Shown here in pieces: positions 41,587 to 52,284 of a stretch of 56,034 bases of DNA. The stretch spans positions 1-56,034 of the forward strand of contig NZ_LT797699.1 of NCBI RefSeq assembly GCF_900009135.1, read 5' to 3'. The notes beneath the pieces were generated by a model. That model searched no databases. It had not been told where the DNA came from and was given only the letters and a program-made list of their open reading frames with translations. A program made the translations under genes and the position numbers. Every line of letters starts with the position of its first letter. Position 1 is the first letter of the stretch. Source of the DNA: Planktothrix sp. PCC 11201 (GTDB lineage: Bacteria; Cyanobacteriota; Cyanobacteriia; Cyanobacteriales; Microcoleaceae).

Positions 41587-44403
41587 TTAATTATAATCCC
41601 TAACCAGAGGTTCTATTAAATCAATAATTTGCTCAAATTGAAATTGACGCACCATTTTAGTTAAGATTTTAGCGAAAGAAGTTTCTGTTTCGGGAATTTC
41701 TGGGATTAATCTCATAATTTGCTGATCATCTGCTTCCAGAACGGCTTGATATAATTTGAGTAGCCATTCTTGGGGCATGATTTGGAATTGTTCTGTAGTT
41801 AGTTGGGATAATTCATTTATTTCTTCTCCTGTTTGGCTATTTCCATCTGTCATATCTTCATAAATATATTTAACTCCTAAATGCTTTCTTAATATTTCAA
41901 AAATTGTATATTCTTTAAAGGGTTTTCTCATAAAATCATCACATCCTGCTGATAAAGTGATCGCTTTTTCTTCTTCTAAGACACTGGCAGTTAAAGCAAT
42001 AATCGCGGTAGTATTACCTTGAGTCGTTGACTTAATATATTTAGTGGCTTCATAACCATCCATAACAGGCATTCTCATATCCATAAAAATTAAGTGAGGT
42101 TGCCATTGCTCCCAAATAGTAATAGCTTCTTGTCCATTACTTGCTTCTTTCACATCAAATCCTAAAGGTAAAAGTAACTTTATTAATAATTGGCAATTAA
42201 TCGCTTTATCATCTACCGTCAAGATTTTGTAAGTCGGTTGTTCGGGTGCTAGTTTTAATACTTTTTGCTGTGAAATATTCTGATTATTAATAGTTTCTTG
42301 ACCTAATTTTACGTTAATCAAAAATTGAAAAGTTGTGCCTTTTCCTAATTCACTTTCTACCGTAATATCTCCCCCCATTAACTGCACAAATTGACGACTA
42401 ATTACTAATCCTAATCCTGTTCCTTCTTGGGCTTCTCGTCCCGATTCTGTTTGCGAAAATGCCTCGAATAAGTTAGTTAATTCTGCTTCAGAAATTCCTG
42501 TTCCTGTGTCGCTAATTGTAAAATTTAAAATATAATTTTGATTGTCTTGATTTTCCTGTCTATTAACCATTAAAATTACTTCACCTTTCTGAGTAAATTT
42601 AATGGCATTCCCTAATAAATTTAATAAAACTTGACGTAATTTTACCCCATCAGCATAAAGATAACGAGGTAGCTTTTCTCCCCGCACAAAAATTAATTCT
42701 AAACCCGCATTAAACGCCCTTAAATGTAACATATCTTCCAAATCATCTAATAATTGATAGAGGTCAAAATCCTTTTGATTCAGAGTCGTTTTTTGAGCTT
42801 CAATTTTAGAAAAATCCAACACATTATTAATTAATGTTAATAAATATTCTCCACTACGATGAATAATACCAGCATTTTCATAGTGTTCAGAGGGTATGTT
42901 TTTTGTGCGTAAAATTAATTGGGAAAAACCAAGAATTGCGTTTAATGGACTCCGCAATTCATGGCTCATATTGGCAATAAATGTACTTTTTGCTTGATTG
43001 GCTATTTCCGCCTTTTCCTTAGCAATAACTAACTCTGCTGTGCGTTCTTCTACTCGATTTTCTAAAGTTTCAAAAGATGTTTGTAACTGAATTGCCATAC
43101 TATTAAATGAATTGGCAAGAGTTGATATTTCTGTAATACTTTTAGTTTCTATTAGATCATTTTTTTGATCAGAATTTTTCCATTCTCCTAATGCTAAAGT
43201 CTTACTTGCTTGACTTAATTGTAAAATTGGTTTAGTAATCCATCGAGCCGTGAGGATACCAATTATTGTAGCAACAACAAGAGTTAGACCACAAAATACA
43301 ATTGTCAAATAGGCATTTTCCTGAATATGTTCTATAAAGTCAGATTCAGGAACAACAATAACTGTGAGCCAGTTTAAATTTTGTTTGTTCACTGGAAGAA
43401 CCTGCACAAAATATTTCTGACCCTCCACTAATAAATTAAATTTTTGATTTTTTTGAATGTCTTGTAGTTTAAAGTGATCTGTTAAATATTGGGAGGTTAA
43501 TCGAATGAGTTTATTTTTACTAGCTGTTGCTTTTAAGCGGCGGGAACTAACATTAAGATTTTGAGATAACTCACTTTTAGCAGTAGTTATAAATGGTACT
43601 TCATTAATGGAATTGGCAATCATTTGTCCTTGTTTATCTATTAAAAATGCTTGTCCTGTGTTCCCAATTTTTAGATGTTGGAGAAAATCCCCAAACTGAA
43701 TCAGATATAGAATTGAAGCAAGTATCCCTTGAAATTCTCCCTCGTTATTATAAAATGGGAGATGATAGCCAATACCCAAAATTGGGTGGTCTTTTCCCCG
43801 TGATAAACTGACAAAAATTTGCCAATTTCCAGTTTTAGCCTTCTTTGCTTCACCATACCAAGGCTTACCTTTAGGGGGGTCATTATGAGGATTATAGTCA
43901 GTTCTAATCTGTAGTAACTGATGAGTTTTACCTGTAAGATCTGCTCGGTAACGATAGAAGTTTTTGCTTTTTGAACCATTCAAAATTCTCACGGTAAGTT
44001 CAGTAGATGTATGTCGTGAAACTTCTAAAAAGTCTTTCTGTTCGTTAGCAATCATCAGACCCCTGACTCTCGGAAAAATTTGTAATTGCTGGGCAAAATG
44101 TGTTTGTACTCTTGGTAAATTTTGGTAATCTAAAATTCCTTGACGGATGAGAGAAGCATTAGTTTGAACAACTTGTTCGGGTGCATCGAGATAGCTGTTT
44201 AAGTTTTGTTCAATGCGATCGCCGATTTCTGACATCAAAGATGTTGCCATATCTTCCACCGCTTTTTGTCCACTGCGATAGGAGAGAAAACCGACTAATC
44301 CTACTGCGCCCACAATTTGCAAAACAAAAGGGACAATTAGTAATAATCTCAGGGGAATTTGTCGAGATTTTGGGGTTTTATGGGCGCGATCGCTATTAAT
44401 CAT
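41587..44403 (-). CDS. hybrid sensor histidine kinase (dCACHE-HAMP-HK-REC), paralog A
   Basis: This 938-residue membrane kinase has a first membrane helix (about 20-42), a periplasmic sensor of dCACHE type (about 45-350), and a second helix (about 365-387). HAMP and coiled coil follow, then an H-box ([15 protein letters not shown]481), ATPase domain ([23 protein letters not shown]), a receiver ([13 protein letters not shown]) and a C-terminal helical tail. All catalytic residues are present. It is closely similar throughout to the gene upstream (44471-47305), from which it is separated by 67 bp. The gap to the kinase-phosphatase gene downstream is 41 bp. Confidence 0.9.
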   Translation of the reverse strand: MINSDRAHKTPKSRQIPLRLLLIVPFVLQIVGAVGLVGFLSYRSGQKAVEDMATSLMSEIGDRIEQNLNSYLDAPEQVVQTNASLIRQGILDYQNLPRVQTHFAQQLQIFPRVRGLMIANEQKDFLEVSRHTSTELTVRILNGSKSKNFYRYRADLTGKTHQLLQIRTDYNPHNDPPKGKPWYGEAKKAKTGNWQIFVSLSRGKDHPILGIGYHLPFYNNEGEFQGILASILYLIQFGDFLQHLKIGNTGQAFLIDKQGQMIANSINEVPFITTAKSELSQNLNVSSRRLKATASKNKLIRLTSQYLTDHFKLQDIQKNQKFNLLVEGQKYFVQVLPVNKQNLNWLTVIVVPESDFIEHIQENAYLTIVFCGLTLVVATIIGILTARWITKPILQLSQASKTLALGEWKNSDQKNDLIETKSITEISTLANSFNSMAIQLQTSFETLENRVEERTAELVIAKEKAEIANQAKSTFIANMSHELRSPLNAILGFSQLILRTKNIPSEHYENAGIIHRSGEYLLTLINNVLDFSKIEAQKTTLNQKDFDLYQLLDDLEDMLHLRAFNAGLELIFVRGEKLPRYLYADGVKLRQVLLNLLGNAIKFTQKGEVILMVNRQENQDNQNYILNFTISDTGTGISEAELTNLFEAFSQTESGREAQEGTGLGLVISRQFVQLMGGDITVESELGKGTTFQFLINVKLGQETINNQNISQQKVLKLAPEQPTYKILTVDDKAINCQLLIKLLLPLGFDVKEASNGQEAITIWEQWQPHLIFMDMRMPVMDGYEATKYIKSTTQGNTTAIIALTASVLEEEKAITLSAGCDDFMRKPFKEYTIFEILRKHLGVKYIYEDMTDGNSQTGEEINELSQLTTEQFQIMPQEWLLKLYQAVLEADDQQIMRLIPEIPETETSFAKILTKMVRQFQFEQIIDLIEPLVRDYN

Positions 44404-44470
44404 TCAGTAATCAGGAATATTATTTATAAAAATTATCAATTATCACTTGTCCATTGTCAATTGTCCACTG

Positions 44471-47305
44471 TTATGTTAAAGGTTCTATTAAATCAATAAT
44501 TTGCTCAAATTGAAATTGACGCACCATTTTAGTCAAGCTTTTAGCAAAAGAAGCTTCTGTTTCGGGAATTTCTGAGATTAATCTCCTGATTTGCTGATCA
44601 TCTGCTTCGAGAACTGCTTGATATAATCTGAGCACCCATTCTTGGGGCATTACTTGTAATTGTTCTGTAGTTAGTCGGGGTAATTCATTAATTTCTCCTC
44701 CTATTTTACTATTTCCCTCGGTCATATTTTCATAAATATATTTGACTCCTAAATGCTTTGTTAATCTTTCAAAGATTGTAGATTCTTTAAAGGGTTTACG
44801 CATAAAATCGTCACATCCAGCCGACAAAGTAATCGCTTTTTCTTCTTCTAAGACACTGGCAGTTAAAGCAATAATCGCGGTCGCATTACCTTGAGTCGTT
44901 GACTTAATATATTTAGTCGCTTCATAACCATCCATGACAGGCATTCTCATATCCATGAATATTAAGTGAGGTTGCCATTCTTGCCAAATCGCTATAGCTT
45001 CAATTCCATTACTCGCTTGTTTCACTTCAAATCCTAAAGGTGAAAGTAATTTTATTAATAATTGGCAATTAATCGCTTTATCATCTACCGTCAAGATTTT
45101 ATAAGTCGGTTGTTCGGGTGCTAGTGCTAATACCCGTCGGGGATTAATTTGTTCAATTTGAGTTGATTCTTGACCTAATTGTACCGGAATTGAAAATTGA
45201 AAATTTGTGCCTTTTCCTAATTCACTCTCTACTGTAATATCTCCCCCCATTAACTGCACAAATTGACGACTAATTACTAATCCTAATCCGGTTCCTTCTT
45301 GGGTTTCTCGTCCTGATTCGGTTTGCGAAAATGCCTGGAATAAGTTAGTTAATTCTGCTGATGAAATGCCCTTTCCTGTATCTTTGACAGTAAATTTTAA
45401 AGAGTGATTCCCCTTAATCTCCTCTTGCTCCCCCTTTACTAAGGGGGGTTGGGGGGGATCGTATCCAACACTTAAAATAACTTCACCTTTTGATGTAAAT
45501 TTAATCGCATTCCCTAATAAATTTAATAAAACTTGACGTAATTTGACGCTATCACTGTAAATATAACGAGGTAGATTTTCTCCCCGCACAAAAATCAATT
45601 CTAATCCCGCATTAAACGCCATTAAATGTAACATATCTTCTAAATCATCGAGCAATTGATAGAGATCAAAATCCTTTTGATTAAGGGTAGTTTTTTGGGC
45701 TTCAATTTTCGCAAAATCCAGTACATTATTAATTAAAGTCAACAAATATTCCCCACTGCGATGAATAATCCCCGCATTTTCTGACTGTTCCTGCGGTAAA
45801 TTTTTATTCCGTAACATTAATTGGGAAAATCCTAAAATAGCATTGAGGGGCGATCGCAATTCGTGACTCATATTAGCAATAAATGAACTTTTTGCCTGAT
45901 TAGCAACTTCCGCTTTTTCTTTGGCAATGACTAACTCTGCTGTGCGTTCTTCTACCCGATGTTCTAAAGTTTCAAAAGATTCTTGTAACTGACTTGCCAT
46001 AATATTAAATGAATGGGCAAGAGTTGATATTTCTGTAATATTTTTAGTTCTTATTAAATCATTTTCTTGATCAGACTTTTGCCATTCTCCTAATGCTAAA
46101 GCCTGACTTGCTTGACTTAATTGTAAAATTGGTTTAGTAATCCATCGAGCAGTAAGAATACCAATTATTGTGGCAACAACAAGAGTTAGACCACACAAGA
46201 CAATTGTTAAATGGGCATTTTCCTGAATATGTTCTATGAAGTCATTCTCAGGAATGACAATAACTGTTAGCCAGTTTAAATTTTGTTTGTTCACAGGAAG
46301 AACCTGCACAAAATATTTCTGACCATCCACTGATAAATTAAATTTTTGAAATTTTTGAATATCTTGTAGTTTAAAGTGATCTGTTAAATATTGGGAGGTT
46401 AATCGAATGAGTTTATTTGTACTAGCTGTTGCTTTTAAGCGGCGGGAACTAGCATTAACATTTTGAGATAATTCACTTTTCGCAGTAGCTATAAATGGTA
46501 CTTCATTAACAGAATTAGCAATCATTTGTCCTTGTTGATCGATCAAAAATGCTTGCCCTGTGTTCCCAATTTTTAGACCTTGGAGAAAGTCTCCAAACAG
46601 AGGTAGATATAGATTAGAACCAAGTACCCCTTGAAATTGTCCCTGTGCATCTTGAAATGGCAAATGATAAGTTGCAGACAGAAGCGGGTGATTTTTTCCC
46701 TGTGATAAATTGACAAAAATGCCCCAAGTTCCGATCTTGGCTTCCCTTGCCTCACCATACCAAGGCTTCCCTCCGGGGGGGTCATTATGGGGATTATAGT
46801 CAGTTCTAATCTGTAGTAATTGATGAATTTTACCTGTGAGATCTGCTCGGTAACGATAGAAGTTTTTGCTTTTTGAAGTATCTAAGATTCTTACATTAAG
46901 TTGATCAGATCTGTATCGTGAAACTTCTATATAGTCTTTTGTTTCATTAGCAATTTTCACCGTACTCACACTAGAAAAAATTTGCAATTGCTGGGCAAAG
47001 TGTATTTGTAGTCTTGGTAAATTTTGGTAATCTAAAATTCTTTGCCGGATGAGAGAAGCATTAGTTTGAACAACTTGTTCGGGTGCTTTGAGATAGCTAT
47101 TTAAGTTTTGTTCAATGCGATCGCCGATTTCTGCCATTAAAGATGTTGCTATATCTTCTACGGCTTCTTGTCCACTACGATAGGAAAGATAACCGACTAA
47201 TCCTACTGCGCCCACAATTTGCAAAACAAAAGGGACAATTAGTAATAATCTTAGGGGAATTTGTTGAGATTTTTGGGATTTTGAGGTGCGATCGCTACTC
47301 ATCAT
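44471..47305 (-). CDS. hybrid sensor histidine kinase (dCACHE-HAMP-HK-REC), paralog B
   Basis: This 944-residue kinase has the same domain order as its neighbour and H481 at the identical position ([10 protein letters not shown]). Identity is high over the membrane, HAMP, kinase and receiver parts. It is lower in the sensor segment around residues 95-140 and 195-220, which may reflect different ligands. It carries an in-frame insertion (about residues 615-630, DPPQPPLVKGEQEEIKG) inside the ATPase domain, encoded by a dispersed C/G-rich repeat. It is the first gene of the apparent operon, and a terminator-like hairpin lies just 23 bp before its start. Confidence 0.9.
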   Translation of the reverse strand: MMSSDRTSKSQKSQQIPLRLLLIVPFVLQIVGAVGLVGYLSYRSGQEAVEDIATSLMAEIGDRIEQNLNSYLKAPEQVVQTNASLIRQRILDYQNLPRLQIHFAQQLQIFSSVSTVKIANETKDYIEVSRYRSDQLNVRILDTSKSKNFYRYRADLTGKIHQLLQIRTDYNPHNDPPGGKPWYGEAREAKIGTWGIFVNLSQGKNHPLLSATYHLPFQDAQGQFQGVLGSNLYLPLFGDFLQGLKIGNTGQAFLIDQQGQMIANSVNEVPFIATAKSELSQNVNASSRRLKATASTNKLIRLTSQYLTDHFKLQDIQKFQKFNLSVDGQKYFVQVLPVNKQNLNWLTVIVIPENDFIEHIQENAHLTIVLCGLTLVVATIIGILTARWITKPILQLSQASQALALGEWQKSDQENDLIRTKNITEISTLAHSFNIMASQLQESFETLEHRVEERTAELVIAKEKAEVANQAKSSFIANMSHELRSPLNAILGFSQLMLRNKNLPQEQSENAGIIHRSGEYLLTLINNVLDFAKIEAQKTTLNQKDFDLYQLLDDLEDMLHLMAFNAGLELIFVRGENLPRYIYSDSVKLRQVLLNLLGNAIKFTSKGEVILSVGYDPPQPPLVKGEQEEIKGNHSLKFTVKDTGKGISSAELTNLFQAFSQTESGRETQEGTGLGLVISRQFVQLMGGDITVESELGKGTNFQFSIPVQLGQESTQIEQINPRRVLALAPEQPTYKILTVDDKAINCQLLIKLLSPLGFEVKQASNGIEAIAIWQEWQPHLIFMDMRMPVMDGYEATKYIKSTTQGNATAIIALTASVLEEEKAITLSAGCDDFMRKPFKESTIFERLTKHLGVKYIYENMTEGNSKIGGEINELPRLTTEQLQVMPQEWVLRLYQAVLEADDQQIRRLISEIPETEASFAKSLTKMVRQFQFEQIIDLIEPLT
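45425..45465 (-). repeat. dispersed C/G-rich repeat inserted in a coding region
   Basis: CCCCCTTTACTAAGGGGGG followed by TTGGGGGGG lies in paralog B but not at the corresponding place of paralog A. On the minus strand it encodes DPPQPPLVKGEQ. Its inner part is a palindrome (CCCCTT/AAGGGG). Similar sequences are known, from memory, as scattered repeats in cyanobacterial intergenic DNA. Confidence 0.75.
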
Positions 47306-47327
47306 TTTGATAAATTTTAAATATAAT

Positions 47328-47351
47328 AAAAAATCCCTGGTTTACCAGGGA
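47328..47351 (-). terminator. hairpin with T-run between acs and the kinase operon
   Basis: TCCCTGG-TTTA-CCAGGGA forms a 7-bp stem; on the minus strand it is followed by six T (47333-47328). It terminates acs. Since the next minus-strand gene starts only 23 bp further on, it could also work as an attenuator in that gene's leader. Confidence 0.75.
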
Positions 47352-47382
47352 AGATCACAAAATTAACACTGATCACTGGTAC

Positions 47383-47436
47383 GGGCGGGTTCTTTTATAT
47401 CTGTTGTTAATCACCTAAATCTCGATGAACCCGCCC
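47383..47436. repeat. GGGCGGGTTC palindromic repeat element
   Basis: GGGCGGGTTC (47383-47392) and GAACCCGCCC (47427-47436) are 10-bp terminal inverted repeats around a 34-bp AT-rich centre, with TAC flanks continuing the pairing after one mismatch. It is MITE-like in layout and lies between acs and its terminator. Confidence 0.65.
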
Positions 47437-47446
47437 CTACAAATGA

Positions 47447-49414
47447 TTACGCCCCACCGCGCAATTTTTCTAATACACTCCGATCCTGTAACGTAGAGGT
47501 ATCTCCGGTAATTTCCTGACCCGACGCCAGCGATCGCAATAACCGCCGCATAATCTTCCCAGACCGGGTTTTGGGTAAATCATCCGTAAACCGAATTTCC
47601 CCGGGACGGGCTAAGGCCCCAATTTCACCGACAACGTGCTTTTTCAATTCCTTGGCCAACTCCTCCGAGGCTTCCTTGCCTTCCTCCAAAGTAACAAAAG
47701 CCACAATCTCCTCACCCTTAATCTCATCAGGTTTTCCAACCACCGCCGCCTCAGCCACCGCCGGATGGGACACCAAAGCTGACTCAATTTCCATCGTCCC
47801 TAAACGGTGTCCTGACACATTGATCACGTCATCCACCCGACCCATGACCCAGAAATATCCATCCCGGTCTTGATGGGCTCCATCCCCGGCAAAATAGAGG
47901 GGTATACCGTCTTTGGGTTTCAAATATTCCCAATAGGTGCGCCGGAAGCGGTCGGGATCACCATATATCGTCCGCATCATTCCTGGCCAGGGATAGCGCA
48001 CCACCAAATACCCGCCACTGTCATCGGTCACGGGTTGACCTTCGGTGTCCACCACATCCGCTAAAATCCCAGGGAAGGGTAAGGTGGCCGAACCAGGTTT
48101 GGTGGGGGTCGCCCCGGGTAAGGGGGTAATCATAAATCCGCCCGTTTCTGTTTGCCACCAAGTATCGACAATCGGGCATTGACCGTTCCCAATCACCCGT
48201 TGATACCACATCCAAGCTTCCGGGTTAATGGGTTCTCCCACGGTTCCTAAGAGCCGTAGAGACGATAAATTGCGGGACTTGGGATGATGTTCTCCCATTT
48301 TCATAAATGACCGAATGGCGGTGGGGGCGGTATAGAAAATCGTTACCCCGTATTTTTCCACCACATCCCAGAAACAACCTGGGTTAGAGGCCCTCGGAGC
48401 CCCCTCATACATGAGGGTTGTCGCCCCATTGGATAACGGCCCATAGACAATATAACTGTGTCCGGTGATCCAACCGACATCGGCCGTACACCAATAGACA
48501 TCGGTATCCTGTAAGTCGAAGGCCCATTTATTGGTAATGTGGGTGTAGAGGTTATACCCGCCCGTGGTGTGAACAACGCCCTTGGGTTTGCCCGTTGTCC
48601 CACTGGTATACAGGATGAACAGCATATCCTCACTATCCATCGGCTCGGCGGGACAGTCGGCGGAAACCCCCTGTCTGAGATCATGCCACCAATGATCCCG
48701 TCCCGGTTCCATATTAATTTTTTGGTTAGTTCTCTGTACCACTAAAACGTTATCAACGCAGGTCGCCCCCGCTTCAATGGCCTTATCCACCTGTTCTTTT
48801 AAGGGGACAATGGCATCTTTGCGCCATCCCCCATCGGCGGTAATTACTAATTTAGCTTCCGCATCCACTAACCGATCTTTTAAGGCTTCTCCACTAAACC
48901 CGCCAAAGACAACGGTATGGGGCGCGCCAATGCGGGCACAGGCTAACATGGCAATGGCGGCTTCGGGTATCATGGGCATATAGATGCCAATGCGATCGCC
49001 TTTTTGCACTCCTAACTGTTTGAGAACGTTTGCCATTTGACAGACTTCTCGATGCAGTTGGAAGTAAGTTAAAGTTCGGGTATCGCCAGGTTCTCCTTCC
49101 CAAATTAAGGCGGCTTTATTTTTCCGCCAAGTGGTTAAATGCCGATCTAAACAATTATAGGAAATATTAATTTTGCCATTCACAAACCATTTGGCAAAAG
49201 GGGGTTGCCAGTCTAAAACCTGATCCCATTTTTGAAACCAATGGAGTTCTGTTTCCGCTAGTTCTGCCCAAAATGCTTCGGGGTTAGCTTTGGCTTTTTC
49301 ATAGAGTTGTTTGTACTCCTCTAAACTTTTAATATGAGCATTCTGGGAAAACTCTGGTGTGGGTTGAAACAACCGATTTTCTTGCAGAATCGATTCTATC
49401 GTAGGTTGTGACAT
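47447..49414 (-). CDS. acs: acetyl-CoA synthetase
   Basis: This 655-residue AMP-forming enzyme activates acetate to acetyl-CoA. Motifs in order: [17 protein letters not shown] near the start, the phosphate loop [57 protein letters not shown], and the acetylatable Lys in [13 protein letters not shown] near the C-terminus. Length is typical. That lysine suggests control by reversible acetylation as in other Acs enzymes; no cognate acetyltransferase or deacetylase is adjacent. It is a single gene with its own terminator at 47328. Confidence 0.95.
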   Translation of the reverse strand: MSQPTIESILQENRLFQPTPEFSQNAHIKSLEEYKQLYEKAKANPEAFWAELAETELHWFQKWDQVLDWQPPFAKWFVNGKINISYNCLDRHLTTWRKNKAALIWEGEPGDTRTLTYFQLHREVCQMANVLKQLGVQKGDRIGIYMPMIPEAAIAMLACARIGAPHTVVFGGFSGEALKDRLVDAEAKLVITADGGWRKDAIVPLKEQVDKAIEAGATCVDNVLVVQRTNQKINMEPGRDHWWHDLRQGVSADCPAEPMDSEDMLFILYTSGTTGKPKGVVHTTGGYNLYTHITNKWAFDLQDTDVYWCTADVGWITGHSYIVYGPLSNGATTLMYEGAPRASNPGCFWDVVEKYGVTIFYTAPTAIRSFMKMGEHHPKSRNLSSLRLLGTVGEPINPEAWMWYQRVIGNGQCPIVDTWWQTETGGFMITPLPGATPTKPGSATLPFPGILADVVDTEGQPVTDDSGGYLVVRYPWPGMMRTIYGDPDRFRRTYWEYLKPKDGIPLYFAGDGAHQDRDGYFWVMGRVDDVINVSGHRLGTMEIESALVSHPAVAEAAVVGKPDEIKGEEIVAFVTLEEGKEASEELAKELKKHVVGEIGALARPGEIRFTDDLPKTRSGKIMRRLLRSLASGQEITGDTSTLQDRSVLEKLRGGA

Positions 49415-49550
49415 AATCAGTAATCAGTCATCAGGGATCAGTTATCAGTGTAAGAGTTAAGAGTTAAGGGTTAAGAATAGGCTTGATAATTCTTAACTTT
49501 ATTGATTACTGATTAGGCTGCATAGGCATTTATAGCTTATAATTTAGCGA

Positions 49551-49576
49551 ACGAGGACGCTGGCACTGCTTATATA
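49551..49576. repeat. dispersed element, opposite copy of the 19941 repeat
   Basis: AGCGAACGAGGACGCTGGCA, read on the other strand, matches the element at 19941-19970 with few differences (a common core is GCGTCCTCG). It lies in the 230-bp spacer between acs and the Ser/Thr kinase. The rest of that spacer holds AACTGAT-type simple repeats. Confidence 0.55.
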
Positions 49577-49644
49577 TAAAGATTTTTCAATCATAAACTT
49601 AGACGCTTAACCGCTTACTGATTACTGTTTACTGATTACTAATT

Positions 49645-51834
49645 ATGGAAATGATTGGTCAACTCTTAGATCGAAGATACCGAATTGTTCAAGTCCTTAG
49701 TTCAGGAGCTTTTGGACAAACCTATTTGGCTGCGGATACCCGACGTCCGGGTCATCCCCAATGTGTGGTGAAACAATTGCGACCGCCTAATAATAATTCT
49801 AATACTTTAAAGACGGCATTGCGATTATTTCGCCAAGAAGCAGAAATTTTAGAACGGTTAGGAAAACATGATCAAATTCCGCAGTTGTTGGCTTATTTTG
49901 AGGATCATGATCAATTTTATTTAATTGAAGAATTTGTGAGTGGACAGCCTTTAATGAAAGAGTTAGTCCCTGGGGTTCCTTGGTCAGAAGAACAGGTGAT
50001 TTTATTAATCGAAGATATTTTAGAAATTTTAGTATTTGTGCATGAGAATCAAGTTATTCATCGGGATGTCAACCCCTCTAATTTAATCCGTCGTAAATCC
50101 GATCAAAAATTAGTATTAATTGATTTTGGTTCCGTCAAAGAAGTCAGTAGCAGACTAGCTGATGGTAATGGTCAAGGATTACGAACCATTGCCACGGGAA
50201 CCCCTTTTTATATGCCGATTGAACAGTTCCAAGGTCATCCCCAATATAATAGTGATATTTATGCGGTGGGGATGATTGCGATTCAAGCAATTACCGGGTT
50301 AGAAGCCTCGGATTTACCGAAGTTACAAGACCCGAGTTTATCGAGTACCGGGGAACCGAGTTGGCGCAATTATAGCAAAGCTAGTCCAGGGTTAGCCCAG
50401 GTTATTGATCAGATGGTACATCCTTATTATAGCAAACGCTATCTGACTGTAATTGATGTCTTAGATGATTTAAGAAAGGCAACTGGACGTTCAGGATTTA
50501 ATATTAATAAGTTAAAAAATTTTCCTATTTATCAAGAAGAAAAAACTCCGATTTCCTGGCCTAAAATAGTAGCAATTACCACAACTGGATTAGTCGGTTT
50601 AATCGTGATTTTTGGATTGCTGCAAGTTTTAAATCGTCCCGATCCCATCAAAGCCGAAAATTCTTTAAAAAGAGGTGTAGAAAAAGTCAATCAAGGTGAT
50701 CCAAAAGGTGCAATTCGAGCCTTTAATCAATCCATTAAATTTAATCCCAATAATCCCGAGGCCTATCATAAACGCGCCAATGCTCACTATGATTTGAAGG
50801 AATATAAAGAAGCCTTGGCCGATTATACCAAAGCCATCGAACTCAATCCTAACTATGTTAATGCTTATTTTAACCGGGGTTTAACCCGTTATGATACCTC
50901 GGATTTATCGGGGGCTTTAGCTGATTTTAACCAAGTCTTAAAACAAGAACCACAGGACGGAGAGGCTTTCTATAAACGCGGTTTAATCCATTATGACCTA
51001 GAAGATTATACCGCCGCTATTGGAGATTATAATACGGTTTTACGACTACAACCCAAACAAGCCAAAGTCTATCGCGCTAGAGGGACTGCATTGGTGAAAT
51101 CAGGGGATTTACAATCAGGAATGGCCGATTATACCGAAGCGATTCACCTAGAACCTAAGAACCCGATCGGATATTATGATCGAGGTCGGGCTAGATTTCA
51201 TTTAGGGGATTATCAAGGGGCTTTAGCGGATTATAATACCGTCTTGCAACTTGATCCGAATAATTCGGAAGCCTATGCTAATCGTTGTAGCGTTTATATT
51301 AATTTATGGGACTATAATCAAGCGATTAAAGATTGCACGGAAGCGATTAATAGAACTCCCAATGAAGTCGCCTATAATAATCGTTGTATTGCTAATTTGA
51401 ATTTAAAAGATTATCCCAAAGCGATTGCAGATTGCTCAAAAGCTATTGAAATTAAAGGAGATGATTATAAAGCTTATGGTAATCGAGGATTAGCCCGTTC
51501 ATCCGCCCAGGATTATCAAGGGGCAATTGCCGACTATACCCAAGGAATTAATATTAATCCCAATGATGCTGAAGCCTACGGAAATCGCGCCCAAGTCCAT
51601 GTTACCATGAAGAATTATGATAAAGCGATCGCCGATTATGCCCAAGCAATTCGTCTGAAACCAAACTATGCGGCGGCCTATTATGGACGGGGATTAATTA
51701 GAATTGAAATCGGCGATAAAAGCGGTGCAATTAGTGATTTTGAACAGGCGGGAAAACTCTATTTGGAACAAGGCTTAACCGGGGGTTATAAAGATGCCCA
51801 GTTCCAAATTAAACGCCTACAATCCGGGGGGTAA
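49645..51834 (+). CDS. Ser/Thr protein kinase with C-terminal TPR repeats
   Basis: This 729-residue membrane protein starts with a Ser/Thr kinase domain (about 10-275; glycine loop SGAFGQTYLA, catalytic HRDVNPSN with D141, DFGSVKE). One membrane helix (about 308-331) and about ten tetratricopeptide repeats (about 340-725) follow, with the A-Y-x-x-R-A/G pattern recurring every 34 residues. The kinase should be cytoplasmic and the TPR part periplasmic, or the reverse, depending on topology. TPRs imply binding of a partner protein. This type is common in filamentous cyanobacteria. The gene is monocistronic. Confidence 0.88.
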   Translation: MEMIGQLLDRRYRIVQVLSSGAFGQTYLAADTRRPGHPQCVVKQLRPPNNNSNTLKTALRLFRQEAEILERLGKHDQIPQLLAYFEDHDQFYLIEEFVSGQPLMKELVPGVPWSEEQVILLIEDILEILVFVHENQVIHRDVNPSNLIRRKSDQKLVLIDFGSVKEVSSRLADGNGQGLRTIATGTPFYMPIEQFQGHPQYNSDIYAVGMIAIQAITGLEASDLPKLQDPSLSSTGEPSWRNYSKASPGLAQVIDQMVHPYYSKRYLTVIDVLDDLRKATGRSGFNINKLKNFPIYQEEKTPISWPKIVAITTTGLVGLIVIFGLLQVLNRPDPIKAENSLKRGVEKVNQGDPKGAIRAFNQSIKFNPNNPEAYHKRANAHYDLKEYKEALADYTKAIELNPNYVNAYFNRGLTRYDTSDLSGALADFNQVLKQEPQDGEAFYKRGLIHYDLEDYTAAIGDYNTVLRLQPKQAKVYRARGTALVKSGDLQSGMADYTEAIHLEPKNPIGYYDRGRARFHLGDYQGALADYNTVLQLDPNNSEAYANRCSVYINLWDYNQAIKDCTEAINRTPNEVAYNNRCIANLNLKDYPKAIADCSKAIEIKGDDYKAYGNRGLARSSAQDYQGAIADYTQGININPNDAEAYGNRAQVHVTMKNYDKAIADYAQAIRLKPNYAAAYYGRGLIRIEIGDKSGAISDFEQAGKLYLEQGLTGGYKDAQFQIKRLQSGG

Positions 51835-51840
51835 TTGAGT

Positions 51841-52272
51841 TTATCTGCCAATTCTATTTTTAAAACCAGAGGCTTTAAATTGTTTGAGTTGCAGGGGAGG
51901 TTCCAGATTAGAAGGAATCGAGATTCTAAATTCAAAATCACTAATTCCAGGAGGAACTGTATCAATATTGCCTAACCTTCCTCGATTTTGCATCACGGGG
52001 TTGTTAGTCGCATCATAAATCCGACCAAAAATATCCGCATCCACAACAACTTTTCCCGATGTATTATTCGCTTTTCCGGTAATAATAAAACAGTTGGCAT
52101 CTTGACTAGAACCACTCGATACCGCCCCTTCAGATAATTCAGGAGGACAGTCTTTGTAACTTAAATCTTGCAGTTGAATCGGAATTAATGCCCAAGCTGG
52201 GGGAGTCCAAAAACTTGTAATTAAAACCCAGAAACAAGCGCAAACAATAACGGGTAAAATTCTAAATTTCAT
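51841..52272 (-). CDS. exported protein of unknown function (143 aa)
   Basis: This 143-residue protein has a signal peptide (hydrophobic residues 6-22, AWA cleavage near 26-28). The mature part is beta-rich with two Cys (in YKDCPPEL and DANCFIITG) and the phrase CFIITGKANNTSGKVVVDADIFGRIYD, similar to FxLYD/DUF-type envelope beta-sandwiches. It begins 12 bp after aroE's stop on the same strand and may be translated from the aroE transcript. Function unknown. Confidence 0.6.
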   Translation of the reverse strand: MKFRILPVIVCACFWVLITSFWTPPAWALIPIQLQDLSYKDCPPELSEGAVSSGSSQDANCFIITGKANNTSGKVVVDADIFGRIYDATNNPVMQNRGRLGNIDTVPPGISDFEFRISIPSNLEPPLQLKQFKASGFKNRIGR

Positions 52273-52284
52273 GGAAATTTTGAG

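Noticed and set aside
41587-47305. Assembly artefact duplicating one kinase gene
   Set aside because: The copies differ in the sensor part, in codon choice at the H-box and by an inserted repeat, so both are real.
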